Both the position numbers and the translations under genes were made by a program. From Treponema primitia ZAS-2 (GTDB lineage: Bacteria > Spirochaetota > Spirochaetia > Treponematales > Breznakiellaceae), in assembly GCF_000214375.1 (NCBI RefSeq), contig NC_015578.1, forward strand, positions 2,046,001-2,110,000: 64,000 nucleotides of DNA, read 5' to 3'. The stretch's first letter is position 1. The number at the start of each line of letters is the position of its first letter. This document shows, in pieces, positions 32,351 through 41,142 of the stretch. A model generated the notes under the pieces. That model had not been told where the DNA came from and made no database searches. It was given only the letters and a program-made list of their open reading frames with translations.

Positions 32351-33358
32351 ATGAAACAAAAACGGGTATTATCGTTCTTGGCTGTCAGCTTTTTTGTTAT
32401 CCCACTTATTCTGGGGGGATGTTCAAAAAAAGAAACTCAGACTGCCGGAGGCCAGACTCTTGATAAAATACGTATCGGGGCTTCAGCCGGAGCTACTCTG
32501 GTGACAGATGTCGGGTTAGCCGATGAAATCTTCAAAAAGCACGGTCTGGATGCAGAAATTACCGCCTTTGCTGCAGGGATCAACACCATTGATGCTATTT
32601 CCATAGGCCAGCTTGACATCGGTATTGCAGCAGATTTCGCTATCTTTAACCGTATCGGAGGCGCCCAAAACAGCCCCCTACGAATATTTACCGGAAACGG
32701 CGACCTATTCAATAATTCTCAGCTTTTTTCGCCGGATCCTTCGGTAAAAACCCCGGCTGATTTAGCAGGTAAATCGGTGATAACCCACTTGGGGACCGTA
32801 GTAGAATACTATTATGCGCAGACCTTTGCCGCAGTAGGAGTCCCCGAATCAGAGGTCAAATACTTACCCGTGGAAAGTCCTCTGGAAGCACTAGCAGTAC
32901 TCCAGGCAGGAAATGCTCAGGGCTATTATGCCAATGGCAGGACTGCAGAATCAGTCAAGAAGATTGAGGGAATCCATGTGGTTGGAGAGCTGAAGAACTA
33001 TGTGCCTTCCACAGTACTCGTCTTTGTCTCCAGTGAACAGTTCCTCAAGGAACATCAGCGGGTAGTAGAAAAATTTCTTGGGGCTGTAGAGGAAATTTAC
33101 GATGTTATTGAAAAAGACCGCCAGAGAGCGGCGGAAATTACCTTTAAAGCCAGTGGCGCCCCCGTAGATCTTACCCTTCTAAATCTTCAGCTTCAAACCA
33201 GGAGATTAGACGTTAGCCAAAGTACTTTTGATGCTTTAAAAAGTATGTACCAATGGCTCGAAGGAAAAGGACTCATCAAGTATCCATTTGATATTTATAA
33301 ATTTGTCGATACTACGGCTCTAAAGACGGTTTTCCCCGACAGGGGTAATTATAAATAG
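32351..33358 (+). CDS. THI5/SsuA-like ABC binding lipoprotein, paralogue 2
   Basis: 335 residues from ATG 32351 (GGAAAG upstream). A longer frame overlaps the previous gene and is not used. The lipobox is LILGGC (Cys24). Very similar to paralogue 1 (GINTIDAISIGQLDIGI, LAGKSVITHLGTVVEY, YYANGRTAESVKKIEGIHVV). Units 30037-32307 and 32351-34600 are a tandem duplication of binding protein plus radical-SAM gene. Differences cluster in the middle of the protein, which may alter the ligand. Confidence 0.85.
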   Translation: MKQKRVLSFLAVSFFVIPLILGGCSKKETQTAGGQTLDKIRIGASAGATLVTDVGLADEIFKKHGLDAEITAFAAGINTIDAISIGQLDIGIAADFAIFNRIGGAQNSPLRIFTGNGDLFNNSQLFSPDPSVKTPADLAGKSVITHLGTVVEYYYAQTFAAVGVPESEVKYLPVESPLEALAVLQAGNAQGYYANGRTAESVKKIEGIHVVGELKNYVPSTVLVFVSSEQFLKEHQRVVEKFLGAVEEIYDVIEKDRQRAAEITFKASGAPVDLTLLNLQLQTRRLDVSQSTFDALKSMYQWLEGKGLIKYPFDIYKFVDTTALKTVFPDRGNYK

Positions 33359-33388
33359 TGGCACTGTAAAAAAATATGGAGGTATATT

Positions 33389-34600
33389 GTGAGTGATTTG
33401 AAAGAAGCTTTGTACGACGAGTTAAAACTGAAATTTGCCCTGAGCCTTGAGGGGGTTCGCTATGATGAGGGGACCTTTGACAAGCTAATCGGGCAAAATG
33501 CTTATCTCAAAAAAAGGGAAATTTGTACTTGGGATAAGGACCTTGTTACTAAAAAGAGTTATGTACTTCCTTACGCTGTTACCCTGCCATTGGGATTTCA
33601 GGTCGGAGTTGTGACAGATAAACATTCTCCCTATAAAATTTCCGAAAAGGATGGGGTATTCAGCCTTTCCTACTTTGAAGAATGGATAGCAAATCTGAAC
33701 TTCCCCAAGGCTCCGGCCTACTATTCAAAATTCACCAGCGATGGAACCCCCATGCGGGAAGTCGCGGGGGATACTTCCGGGGGAAGTGAAGATAAGGCTA
33801 TTGCCATAGCCTACAGCACCGAATGTGCCCTCAAAGAAAAGGGGAAATTTTGCCTTTTTTGTACCTTTGGACAATCAAAGGGTCTTGATAAAAATGAGGA
33901 AATTCCGCCCTTCCGTAACCCGCTCCAGATTGCGGAAACTGTGGAAGCTGCTTACAGCGAAGGCTTCCGTCACCTGACCGTTACCGGCGGCTTTATCCCT
34001 GAGCGGCGAGAAGTGGAATACTATCTGGATGTCGCAGAGGCCATCAAGGACAGGCTGGGAGTTGATGACTTTAACGGTACTGCTTGTATCGGCGCTCCTC
34101 AGGACATTCACGTTATTGACAAGTACAAAGAAGCGGGGTTCAGTACCATCGCATTTAATATCGAAGTATGGACCAAACAGTATTTCGATTTGGTGTGCCC
34201 GGGAAAAGTGGAAATGTGCGGCGATTTTGATCACTGGATCAAGACTATTGAGTATGCTATTTCCGTGTTTGGCAAGGGCAAGGTTCGCAGTTGTTTTGTG
34301 GTTGGCCTCCAACCAAAGGATGTTCTTTTTCAGGGACTTGAGTATTTAGCCTCCATTGGCGTAGTCACTGCAGCTTCCAGCTGGGTGCCCGCCATTGGCT
34401 CCCCCCTGGAAGGGTTCCGTTCCCCCACCGTGGACTGGCACTGGGATATCCAGCTCCAGCACACAAAACTTTTGCAGAAATACGGACGTACCTATGAAGA
34501 ATTATTCAGCGCCAATGCAGCCAGATCCTTAACCGCCGAGATGTATCAAATAGAAAGTGAAGATCTACCCATATTCAGGCAGCAGAAGATTGCTATTTAG
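33389..34600 (+). CDS. Radical-SAM protein with CX8CX2C motif, paralogue 2
   Basis: 403 residues from GTG 33389, with GGAGG upstream. Cys146, Cys155 and Cys158 sit at the same positions as in paralogue 1, with CALKEKGKFCLFC. The body is highly similar (TVTGGFIPERRE, FNIEVWTKQYFDLVCPGK). Product of the tandem duplication. Three near-equal copies of an enzyme suggest either gene dosage or a specialised substrate for each copy. Confidence 0.78.
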   Translation: MSDLKEALYDELKLKFALSLEGVRYDEGTFDKLIGQNAYLKKREICTWDKDLVTKKSYVLPYAVTLPLGFQVGVVTDKHSPYKISEKDGVFSLSYFEEWIANLNFPKAPAYYSKFTSDGTPMREVAGDTSGGSEDKAIAIAYSTECALKEKGKFCLFCTFGQSKGLDKNEEIPPFRNPLQIAETVEAAYSEGFRHLTVTGGFIPERREVEYYLDVAEAIKDRLGVDDFNGTACIGAPQDIHVIDKYKEAGFSTIAFNIEVWTKQYFDLVCPGKVEMCGDFDHWIKTIEYAISVFGKGKVRSCFVVGLQPKDVLFQGLEYLASIGVVTAASSWVPAIGSPLEGFRSPTVDWHWDIQLQHTKLLQKYGRTYEELFSANAARSLTAEMYQIESEDLPIFRQQKIAI

Positions 34601-34620
34601 TAGTTTGCATTAATATGGTA

Positions 34621-34657
34621 TTGACAAATAATTATTTTTCCTATATGTTTTATAGGA
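34621..34657 (+). promoter_or_regulatory. Promoter 2 of the cluster, with palindromic operator
   Basis: TTGACA (34621-34626), 17 bases, TATGTT (34644-34649). The perfect palindrome TCCTATA-tgttt-TATAGGA (34639-34657) covers the -10 and start site, the position of a repressor site. It is homologous to 29936-30000. No regulator gene is adjacent. Confidence 0.7.
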
Positions 34658-34682
34658 TATAATTTTCAAAATGGAGGATATT

Positions 34683-35891
34683 ATGAGTGAATTAAAACAG
34701 GCTTTGTATGATGAATTAAAGCTCAAGCTTGCCCTGGGGCTTGAGGGGGTACGTTACGATTCGGGGGTCTTCGACAAGTTGATCCAGCAAAACGCCGCCC
34801 TGAAAAAACGGGAAATTTGCGCCATTGACAAGGAACTTATCACCACAAAGAGTTACGCCCTTCCCTATGCCTTTACCCTTCCCCTGGGAAGCCAGGTGGC
34901 GGTGGTGGCGGACCGGAATTCACCTTATAAAATTTCTGAAAAAGATGGCGTTTTCAGTCTTTCCTATTTTGGGGAGTGGATTACCAATATCGGCTTCCCT
35001 ACCCCGCCCGCTTATTATTCAAAACTTACCAAAGATGGAACCAGTATGCGGGAAGTCGGCCTGGATCTTTCCGGTGGCAGCAGGGACAGAGCTATTGCCA
35101 TCAATTATAGCACCGAATGTGTGCTTAAAGAAAAAGGGAATGTTTGCCTCTTTTGCGTCCGGGGTAAACAAAACGGCCTTGAACAGCACGAGGAGATTCC
35201 ACCATTCCGAAACCCCCTGCAGATAGCGGAAACTGTGGAAGCGGCATACCAGGAAGGGTTCAGCCATCTTACAATCACCGGGGGATTTATCCCTGAACGG
35301 CGGGAAGTGGAATACTATATTGATGTGGCGGAAACCATTAAGGACCGCTTGGGCGTAGATGACTTTAACGGTACTGCTTGTATAGGCGCACCACAGGACA
35401 TTCATGTTATTGATAAATACAAAGAAGCGGGATTCCGTACCATTGCCTTCAACATTGAAGTTTGGAATCAGCAATACTTTGATATCGTATGCCCGGGAAA
35501 AGTGGAAATGTGCGGTAGTTTTGATCATTGGGTAAAGACCATTGAATATGCTATTTCTGTTTTCGGCAAGGGTAAAGTCCGCTGCAATTTTGTAGTAGGT
35601 CTGCAGCCTAAAGATGTGCTTTTTGAAGGGCTGGAATACTTTACTTCCATCGGTGTAGTAACCGTGGCATCTCCCTGGATTCCTGGCTTGGGCTCTCCCC
35701 TGGAAGGGTTCCGTTCTCCCACGGTGGATTGGCATTGGGATGTCCAAATTCAACATGCCCAACTTTTGCGGAAACACGGCCGTACTTATGAAGAAATTTT
35801 CGATGCCTGCCCTGCCAGAACCTTTGTGCATGATGTTTATCAAATTGAAAGTGAGGAACTGCCCGCATTCGGGCAGAGAAAAGCTGTATGA
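34683..35891 (+). CDS. Radical-SAM protein with CX8CX2C motif, paralogue 3
   Basis: 402 residues from ATG 34683. An ATG 12 bases earlier overlaps the ribosome site GGAGG and is rejected. Cys146, Cys155 and Cys158 (CVLKEKGNVCLFC) are again conserved, while residues 47-53 and the C-terminus differ from the other two. First gene of the second transcription unit; its stop overlaps the ATG of the ABC ATPase (ATGA), a tight link between this enzyme and the transporter. Confidence 0.78.
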   Translation: MSELKQALYDELKLKLALGLEGVRYDSGVFDKLIQQNAALKKREICAIDKELITTKSYALPYAFTLPLGSQVAVVADRNSPYKISEKDGVFSLSYFGEWITNIGFPTPPAYYSKLTKDGTSMREVGLDLSGGSRDRAIAINYSTECVLKEKGNVCLFCVRGKQNGLEQHEEIPPFRNPLQIAETVEAAYQEGFSHLTITGGFIPERREVEYYIDVAETIKDRLGVDDFNGTACIGAPQDIHVIDKYKEAGFRTIAFNIEVWNQQYFDIVCPGKVEMCGSFDHWVKTIEYAISVFGKGKVRCNFVVGLQPKDVLFEGLEYFTSIGVVTVASPWIPGLGSPLEGFRSPTVDWHWDVQIQHAQLLRKHGRTYEEIFDACPARTFVHDVYQIESEELPAFGQRKAV

Positions 35892-36724
35892 GTGACGAAT
35901 CTATTATTAAAATCAAGGGATTATCAAAAAGTTACGATATTGTGGAGTCCGGGAAAAAACCGGCCAGGCCGGAAAAAAAGACAGAAGAAAAGGTTGACAG
36001 CAAAAAAGTTGAACCGGTTTTTGTACTGGACGATATCAACCTGGATATTAAAGAAGGAGAATTCCATGTCTTTCTGGGGTGGAGCGGATGCGGTAAATCT
36101 ACCCTACTTAATATCATTGCGGGGTTCGTGGAAAAAACCTCAGGCCAGGTACTGGTGGACAATGAAGAGGTCACTAAACCGGGTTTTGAACGGGGGGTGG
36201 TATTTCAAAATGCCGATTCAGCGATCTTCTCCTGGATTCCGGTCTGGAAAAATGTGGAATACGGCCTAAAGATCCGCGGGGTCCCCTCGGAAGAGCGGAA
36301 AGAAACCGTCCGCCGCTGCATTTCCCTGGTCGGCCTGGAGGGTCACGAAAAAAAATTCCCCCATGAGCTTTCCGGTGGAATGAAACAACGGGTACAGATT
36401 GCCCGGAGCATGGCGAATAATCCAAAAATTCTTTTGATGGATGAACCCTTCGGCGCCCTGGATGCCCAGACCCGCCGGCTCATGCAAAACGAGTTGATAA
36501 AAATTTGGCAAAAAACCCGCAAGACCATTCTTTTTGTTACCCATGATATTCAGGAAGCGGTATACCTGGGACAAAAGATCAGCATCCTGTCCCGTTCCCC
36601 AAATGCCCGGATAATGAAAACCCTGGATGTAATCATTCCCTATAACCGAAATCTTTCCAGCCCCGATGCGGGCAGTTTGGTTCAGAGCATACAGGGTTTC
36701 TTTGACATTGAGTACGTCATCTAA
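35888..36724 (+). CDS. ABC transporter ATPase, NitT/TauT type
   Basis: 278 residues. Walker A GWSGCGKST (64-72), signature LSGGMKQR, Walker B LLMDEPFGALD and the switch His in VTHD are present, so it is active. It is a SsuB/TauB-like ATPase except for an extra charged stretch at about 19-43 (ESGKKPARPEKKTEEKVDSK) inserted before the first beta strand returns. Drives uptake through the permease encoded next, probably with all four binding proteins. Confidence 0.9.
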   Translation: MSDESIIKIKGLSKSYDIVESGKKPARPEKKTEEKVDSKKVEPVFVLDDINLDIKEGEFHVFLGWSGCGKSTLLNIIAGFVEKTSGQVLVDNEEVTKPGFERGVVFQNADSAIFSWIPVWKNVEYGLKIRGVPSEERKETVRRCISLVGLEGHEKKFPHELSGGMKQRVQIARSMANNPKILLMDEPFGALDAQTRRLMQNELIKIWQKTRKTILFVTHDIQEAVYLGQKISILSRSPNARIMKTLDVIIPYNRNLSSPDAGSLVQSIQGFFDIEYVI

Positions 36725-36733
36725 GTAAGGAGA

Positions 36734-37507
36734 ATGGACATGAAAAAAATAATAGATTTTTTAACGATCAAAGGTTTTGTCACCTGGGCTTTATTACTGG
36801 CCATTTGGCAGCTTGGGGCCATCCTGAATCCCCCTGAATTCCTGCCTGGCCCAATCCAAACAATTATCGGGGGAGCAGAAATAGTACGCAACGGTATGCT
36901 CGCCCAGTATGTGGGAATAAGCTTCATGAGAATCTTTACCGGGTGGTCCCTGGGCATCCTGGCGGCGGTTCCTATCGGCCTTTTAATCGGCCAGTTTGCC
37001 ACCATCAGGCGGATATTTGAGCCCTTTATCAATTTTTTCCGATTTGTACCGGCCATCGGATTCCTGACCCTCTTTCTGATGTGGTTCGGTGTTGGAGAAG
37101 AATCAAAAGTTGCCATCATCATATATGCCACATCATTTCCCATCATCATCAATACTATTGCCGGAGTTATAGGTATCAATAATACTACCATCCAGGTAGC
37201 TCTATCTCAGGGAGCTTCCCCTGCACAGATATTTTTTACTGTTACCATTCCTGCGTCGATTCCCTATATATTTACAGGGGTCAGGCTCGGCTTAAGCGGC
37301 GCTATTATTTCCATCGTAGCCGCAGAAATGCTGGCAGCTCAAAAAGGTATAGGCTACATGATATACACTTCCAGACTGTATTTCAGGACTGACTGGATAT
37401 TTGTAGGCATCCTTACCCTGGGCTTGACTGGTTACATTTCAGACCGGCTGCTGCGTCTTTTTGGCAGAACTGTTCTTAAACGCTTCGGTGTCACAGACAG
37501 AAAATAG
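36734..37507 (+). CDS. ABC transporter permease, NitT/TauT type
   Basis: 257 residues, about 6 membrane segments. The EAA loop (VALSQGASPAQIFFTVTIPASIPYIFTG) contacts the ATPase. Typical SsuC/TauC size. ATG 36734 follows AAGGAG; a second in-frame ATG at 36740 is possible. It is the only permease in the 12-kb cluster, so the four binding proteins must share it or act as receptors. Confidence 0.88.
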   Translation: MDMKKIIDFLTIKGFVTWALLLAIWQLGAILNPPEFLPGPIQTIIGGAEIVRNGMLAQYVGISFMRIFTGWSLGILAAVPIGLLIGQFATIRRIFEPFINFFRFVPAIGFLTLFLMWFGVGEESKVAIIIYATSFPIIINTIAGVIGINNTTIQVALSQGASPAQIFFTVTIPASIPYIFTGVRLGLSGAIISIVAAEMLAAQKGIGYMIYTSRLYFRTDWIFVGILTLGLTGYISDRLLRLFGRTVLKRFGVTDRK

Positions 37508-37544
37508 ATATAGGGTATATTAGTTTTATTAAAAGGAGTAAAAT

Positions 37545-38576
37545 ATGACAGAAAAAGTAAAGGTAACCCGGAGTAACCTTGTATTGACAGGTTTATTGGT
37601 CGCAGTACTGGTATTTACAGGATGCGCAAAAAAGAGACCCCAGGCAGCGGATAGTCCAAACGACAGCGCCAATACTATTGACAAAATCAGGCTAGGGATC
37701 ATGGCTTCCGGTACCCTGGTACCCGATGTGGGGAATTATTACGGCATATTTGCAAAAAACAATCTTGAAGTGGAAACCGTAACCTTTGCGGCGGGAATTA
37801 ACAGCATTGATGCCATTTCCATCGGCCAGCTTGACGTGGGTTTTGCGGCAGATTTCGCTATCCTTAACCGGATTGGGGGTACCCAAAACAGCCCCCTCAG
37901 AATTTTCACCGGATATTCAGTTAACCTGAACACCTACGAACTCTACTCCAAGGACCCGGCCATCAAAACACCGGCTGATCTGGCAGGAAAATCGGTAGTA
38001 ACCCTATTGGGCACAGTTTATGAATACTATTACGCCAAAACCTGGGCTGCCCTGGGGATTCCAGAGTCCCAGATTAAGTACCTACCCGTGGATAGCGCCC
38101 TGGAAGCAGCTGCAATCATCCAGGCAGGTAGCGGTCAGGCTTTTTATGCCAATGGCCGGGCCGCAGAAGCCCTCTTGGCCATAGACGGGGTCCGATCCAT
38201 AGGAAAACTCTCTGACTATGTAGAATCTACGGTAGCAATTTTTATTGCCAGCGATCGCTATCTCAATGAACATTCCCGGGCAATAGAAAAATTTCTAAAA
38301 TCCGTAGACGAAATTTATTCAATTGTTCTTAAGGATCAGGAGACTGCCGCAGATATAGTGTATAAAGCCAGTTCGATACCGAGAGAGTTGACGCTGCTCA
38401 ACTTTAAAACAATTGATTATAAAATCGAATTTGATCAGCAATTCTACGATGCCATGAACAATGTCCTTCAATGGGCTAATGAGAAGGGGGTCATCAAATA
38501 TCCCTACGATCTGCATAATTATGTCAATGTAGATTCCCTTAAAAAGGTTTTCCCCGGACGGGGAAATTTTAAATAA
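37545..38576 (+). CDS. THI5/SsuA-like ABC binding lipoprotein, paralogue 3
   Basis: 343 residues; AAGGAG and ATG 37545. Lipobox VFTGC (Cys27). Same fold as the others (GTLVPDVGNYYGIFAKNNL, GINSIDAISIGQLDVGF) but about half the residues differ. 37 bases after the permease gene. Confidence 0.85.
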   Translation: MTEKVKVTRSNLVLTGLLVAVLVFTGCAKKRPQAADSPNDSANTIDKIRLGIMASGTLVPDVGNYYGIFAKNNLEVETVTFAAGINSIDAISIGQLDVGFAADFAILNRIGGTQNSPLRIFTGYSVNLNTYELYSKDPAIKTPADLAGKSVVTLLGTVYEYYYAKTWAALGIPESQIKYLPVDSALEAAAIIQAGSGQAFYANGRAAEALLAIDGVRSIGKLSDYVESTVAIFIASDRYLNEHSRAIEKFLKSVDEIYSIVLKDQETAADIVYKASSIPRELTLLNFKTIDYKIEFDQQFYDAMNNVLQWANEKGVIKYPYDLHNYVNVDSLKKVFPGRGNFK

Positions 38577-38589
38577 CAGGAGTAAAAAA

Positions 38590-39621
38590 ATTAAAAACAG
38601 GATAAAAAAAACCCAGGGAGACTTGGTATTAGCCAGTTTATTAGTCGCAGCTTTGGTCCTTACAGGGTGCACAAAAAAGGAATCCCGGACCACGGATCAA
38701 AACGGCGCTGAAACCATCGATAAAATCCGGCTGGGGGTTCCTACGGATTTCTTAACCGAGTATGTTGCTTACATAGGTCTATCGGAGGGTATATTTGCCC
38801 GGAATAATCTGGAAGTTGAAATCACATCCTTTTCCGCAGGCATCAATACTATTGATGCCGTAACCATAGGGCAAATTGATATAGGATCCGGCGCCGACTT
38901 TGCGGTTCTTAACCGACTTGGGGGTTCCCAAAACAGTCCCCTTAGAATTTTTTCCGGGGTTTGTGAATTGCTTAATAATTCAGAACTTTATACCCGGGAC
39001 CCTTCTATTAAATCCCCAGAGGATCTTGCAGGAAAATCAATGATAGTCATGCTGGGCACCGTTGGAGAATATTATAATTCAAAAACTTTTGCCTCCGTCG
39101 GAGTACCTCTGTCGAGTGTTAAATTCTTACCTATAGAAGGAAACATAGAAGGGGTGGCTTTGATCCAGAATGGGAATGCTCATGCTATGTATGCTAATGG
39201 CCGGGCCGCCGAATCTCTTAAGAAAATTGAGGGTATCCATACCATAGCAAACCTGAGCACCTATGTACCATCTACGGTATGTATTACCATTGCCTCAGAA
39301 CAATTTCTTAAAGAACACCCACAGGCAATAGAAAAATTCATAAAGTCAACTAACGAGGTTTATGAACTTATACGAAGCAATCCTCAAAAAGCAGCAGAGA
39401 TCGTCAACAAAGGTAATGGAGCGCCGATCGATCAAATTTTGGTTAATTTTGAAATTTATGTAGCTACTGTCGATTTTGATCAAAAATTCTATGATGCAAT
39501 GGAAAGCCTTTACCAATGGATGGAATCATCCGGGATTATCAAATATCCCTATGATCTGCACAATTATGTCAATACCAATTCCCTTAAAAAGGTGTTCCCC
39601 GGACAGGGAAATTTTAAATAA
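38590..39621 (+). CDS. THI5/SsuA-like ABC binding lipoprotein, paralogue 4; likely ATT start
   Basis: If read from ATT 38590 the protein has 343 residues, the same length as paralogue 3, and the lipobox Cys falls at position 27 in both. GGAG (38579-38582) lies 7 bases before the ATT, as before the ATG of paralogue 3. The only ordinary start that keeps part of a signal is TTG 38623, which gives a signal with no basic N-terminus (LVLASLLVAALVLTGC) and a poorly placed ribosome site. ATT is a rare but real start codon (infC). The ATG may instead have mutated, leaving the gene weakly expressed. Downstream: GINTIDAVTIGQIDIGS. Confidence 0.75.
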   Translation: MKNRIKKTQGDLVLASLLVAALVLTGCTKKESRTTDQNGAETIDKIRLGVPTDFLTEYVAYIGLSEGIFARNNLEVEITSFSAGINTIDAVTIGQIDIGSGADFAVLNRLGGSQNSPLRIFSGVCELLNNSELYTRDPSIKSPEDLAGKSMIVMLGTVGEYYNSKTFASVGVPLSSVKFLPIEGNIEGVALIQNGNAHAMYANGRAAESLKKIEGIHTIANLSTYVPSTVCITIASEQFLKEHPQAIEKFIKSTNEVYELIRSNPQKAAEIVNKGNGAPIDQILVNFEIYVATVDFDQKFYDAMESLYQWMESSGIIKYPYDLHNYVNTNSLKKVFPGQGNFK

Positions 39622-39634
39622 CAGGAGTATTATC

Positions 39635-41131
39635 ATGGGACATCCGACAATTTATCCCACTGGTGTTACGGTTTACAGCAAAGATGCGGCCTGGAACGGT
39701 TACACTGTTTTTACCGCCCCCCAGGGAGTACTGCTTATCGATCAAAACGGCCGGGAAGTCCGGTTGTGGAAGGGGCTTTTTGGGGAACCCGCACGGATAC
39801 TGCCCGGTGGCTTTGCCCTGGGCAGTACCGGAAAGAGAAGCGCCCAGGCATCCGCTTCTGACAACCTGGATTTAGTCCAGGTGGACTGGAACGGCAATAT
39901 TGTCTGGAGCTTTAACCACAATGAATATGTGGAAGATCCCGGCCAGGTTCCCCGCTGGATTGCCCGACAGCATCACGATTACCAGCGGGAGGGTTCTTCG
40001 GTTGGCTATTATGCCCCCGGGTCGGAGCCCAGAACCGATGGGGGAAACACCCTGATCCTGGTAAACCGGAATGTTTATAATCCTGCGGTATCCGGTAAAA
40101 CCCTGCTGGACAACCGCATTATCGAAGTAAACTGGGAAGGGAAGATACTGTGGGAATGGAATGCCGCCGACCACTTTGAGGAATTCGGTTTTAGCGAAGC
40201 GGCAAAAAACGCTATCTATCGTCTTCCTTCAGAAAAAACCATAGAGGGCGGCCAGGGGGACTGGATCCACATTAACGCTATCTCTACCCTGGGGCCCAAT
40301 AAATGGTACGATGGAGGGGACCAGCGCTTCCACCCGGATAATATTATCTTTGACGGACGGAACGTCAATATTCTGGGCATCATCAGCCGGAAGACGGGAA
40401 AAATCGTCTGGAAACTGGGCCCTGATTTTGACCATACCCATCTTGGGCAGATCATAGGGCAGCATCATTTTCATTTGATCCCCAAGGGCCTGCCCGGTGA
40501 AGGAAACTTCCTGGTTTTTGATAACGGCGGCTGGGCCGGGTACGGCGTACCCAGCGGGGTGGCCCCCTACGGCGCAGCAACAGAACGGCGAGATTATTCC
40601 CGGATTCTGGAATTCAACCCCCAGACCCTTGAGGTGGAATGGCAGTATACCCCCGCCGAGGCTGGGTTTATTATCCCCCTGGATGCCTACAAATTGTACA
40701 GTCCCTATATCAGTTCCGCTCAGAGGCTTCCCAACGGCAATACCCTGATTACCGAAGGTTCCAACGGCCGGATTTTTGAAATTACCCGGGACTACAAAAC
40801 TGCGTGGGAATATATCAACCCCTACTCCAGGCTTCAGGGAAGACTGCAAGGAAACCTGGTCTACCGGGCCTACCGTGTTCCCTACGAGTGGGTACCCCAG
40901 CTAGACCATCCGGTAGAAACTGATGTGGCTCCTCTCAACATTTCTACCTTCCGGGTTCCCGGCGCAGCCGCCGGACCTGGGGGCAAAGTTACAAAGATTG
41001 ATGGGATTGACCCCCAGGCAACAAAGGTCCTGGAAGACCCCTACGGGGCAACCATCAGCGGAAGCAGCGACGAAGCTTCCAATTTCTGTGTAGTTAACTC
41101 GGGTTCTAAAAACAGGGAAAGTAATTCTTAA
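39635..41131 (+). CDS. Arylsulfotransferase-like beta-propeller protein, copy 1
   Basis: 498 residues from ATG 39635 (CAGGAG upstream); a longer frame overlaps the previous gene. Repeated 'V-W-NG-x-I-L/V-W' blades (VQVDWNGNIVWSFNHNEYVE, IEVNWEGKILWEWN) and NGNTLITEGSNGRIFEI are those of the arylsulfotransferase (ASST) propeller. The His-rich motifs ARQHHDYQREGS and GQHHFHLIPKG are candidates for the catalytic His that carries the sulfuryl group. It has no signal peptide, whereas classic ASST is periplasmic with a disulfide, so it is cytosolic or only ASST-like. The C-terminus is extended by about 30 residues versus copy 2. Confidence 0.78.
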   Translation: MGHPTIYPTGVTVYSKDAAWNGYTVFTAPQGVLLIDQNGREVRLWKGLFGEPARILPGGFALGSTGKRSAQASASDNLDLVQVDWNGNIVWSFNHNEYVEDPGQVPRWIARQHHDYQREGSSVGYYAPGSEPRTDGGNTLILVNRNVYNPAVSGKTLLDNRIIEVNWEGKILWEWNAADHFEEFGFSEAAKNAIYRLPSEKTIEGGQGDWIHINAISTLGPNKWYDGGDQRFHPDNIIFDGRNVNILGIISRKTGKIVWKLGPDFDHTHLGQIIGQHHFHLIPKGLPGEGNFLVFDNGGWAGYGVPSGVAPYGAATERRDYSRILEFNPQTLEVEWQYTPAEAGFIIPLDAYKLYSPYISSAQRLPNGNTLITEGSNGRIFEITRDYKTAWEYINPYSRLQGRLQGNLVYRAYRVPYEWVPQLDHPVETDVAPLNISTFRVPGAAAGPGGKVTKIDGIDPQATKVLEDPYGATISGSSDEASNFCVVNSGSKNRESNS

Positions 41132-41142
41132 GGAGGCTTATC

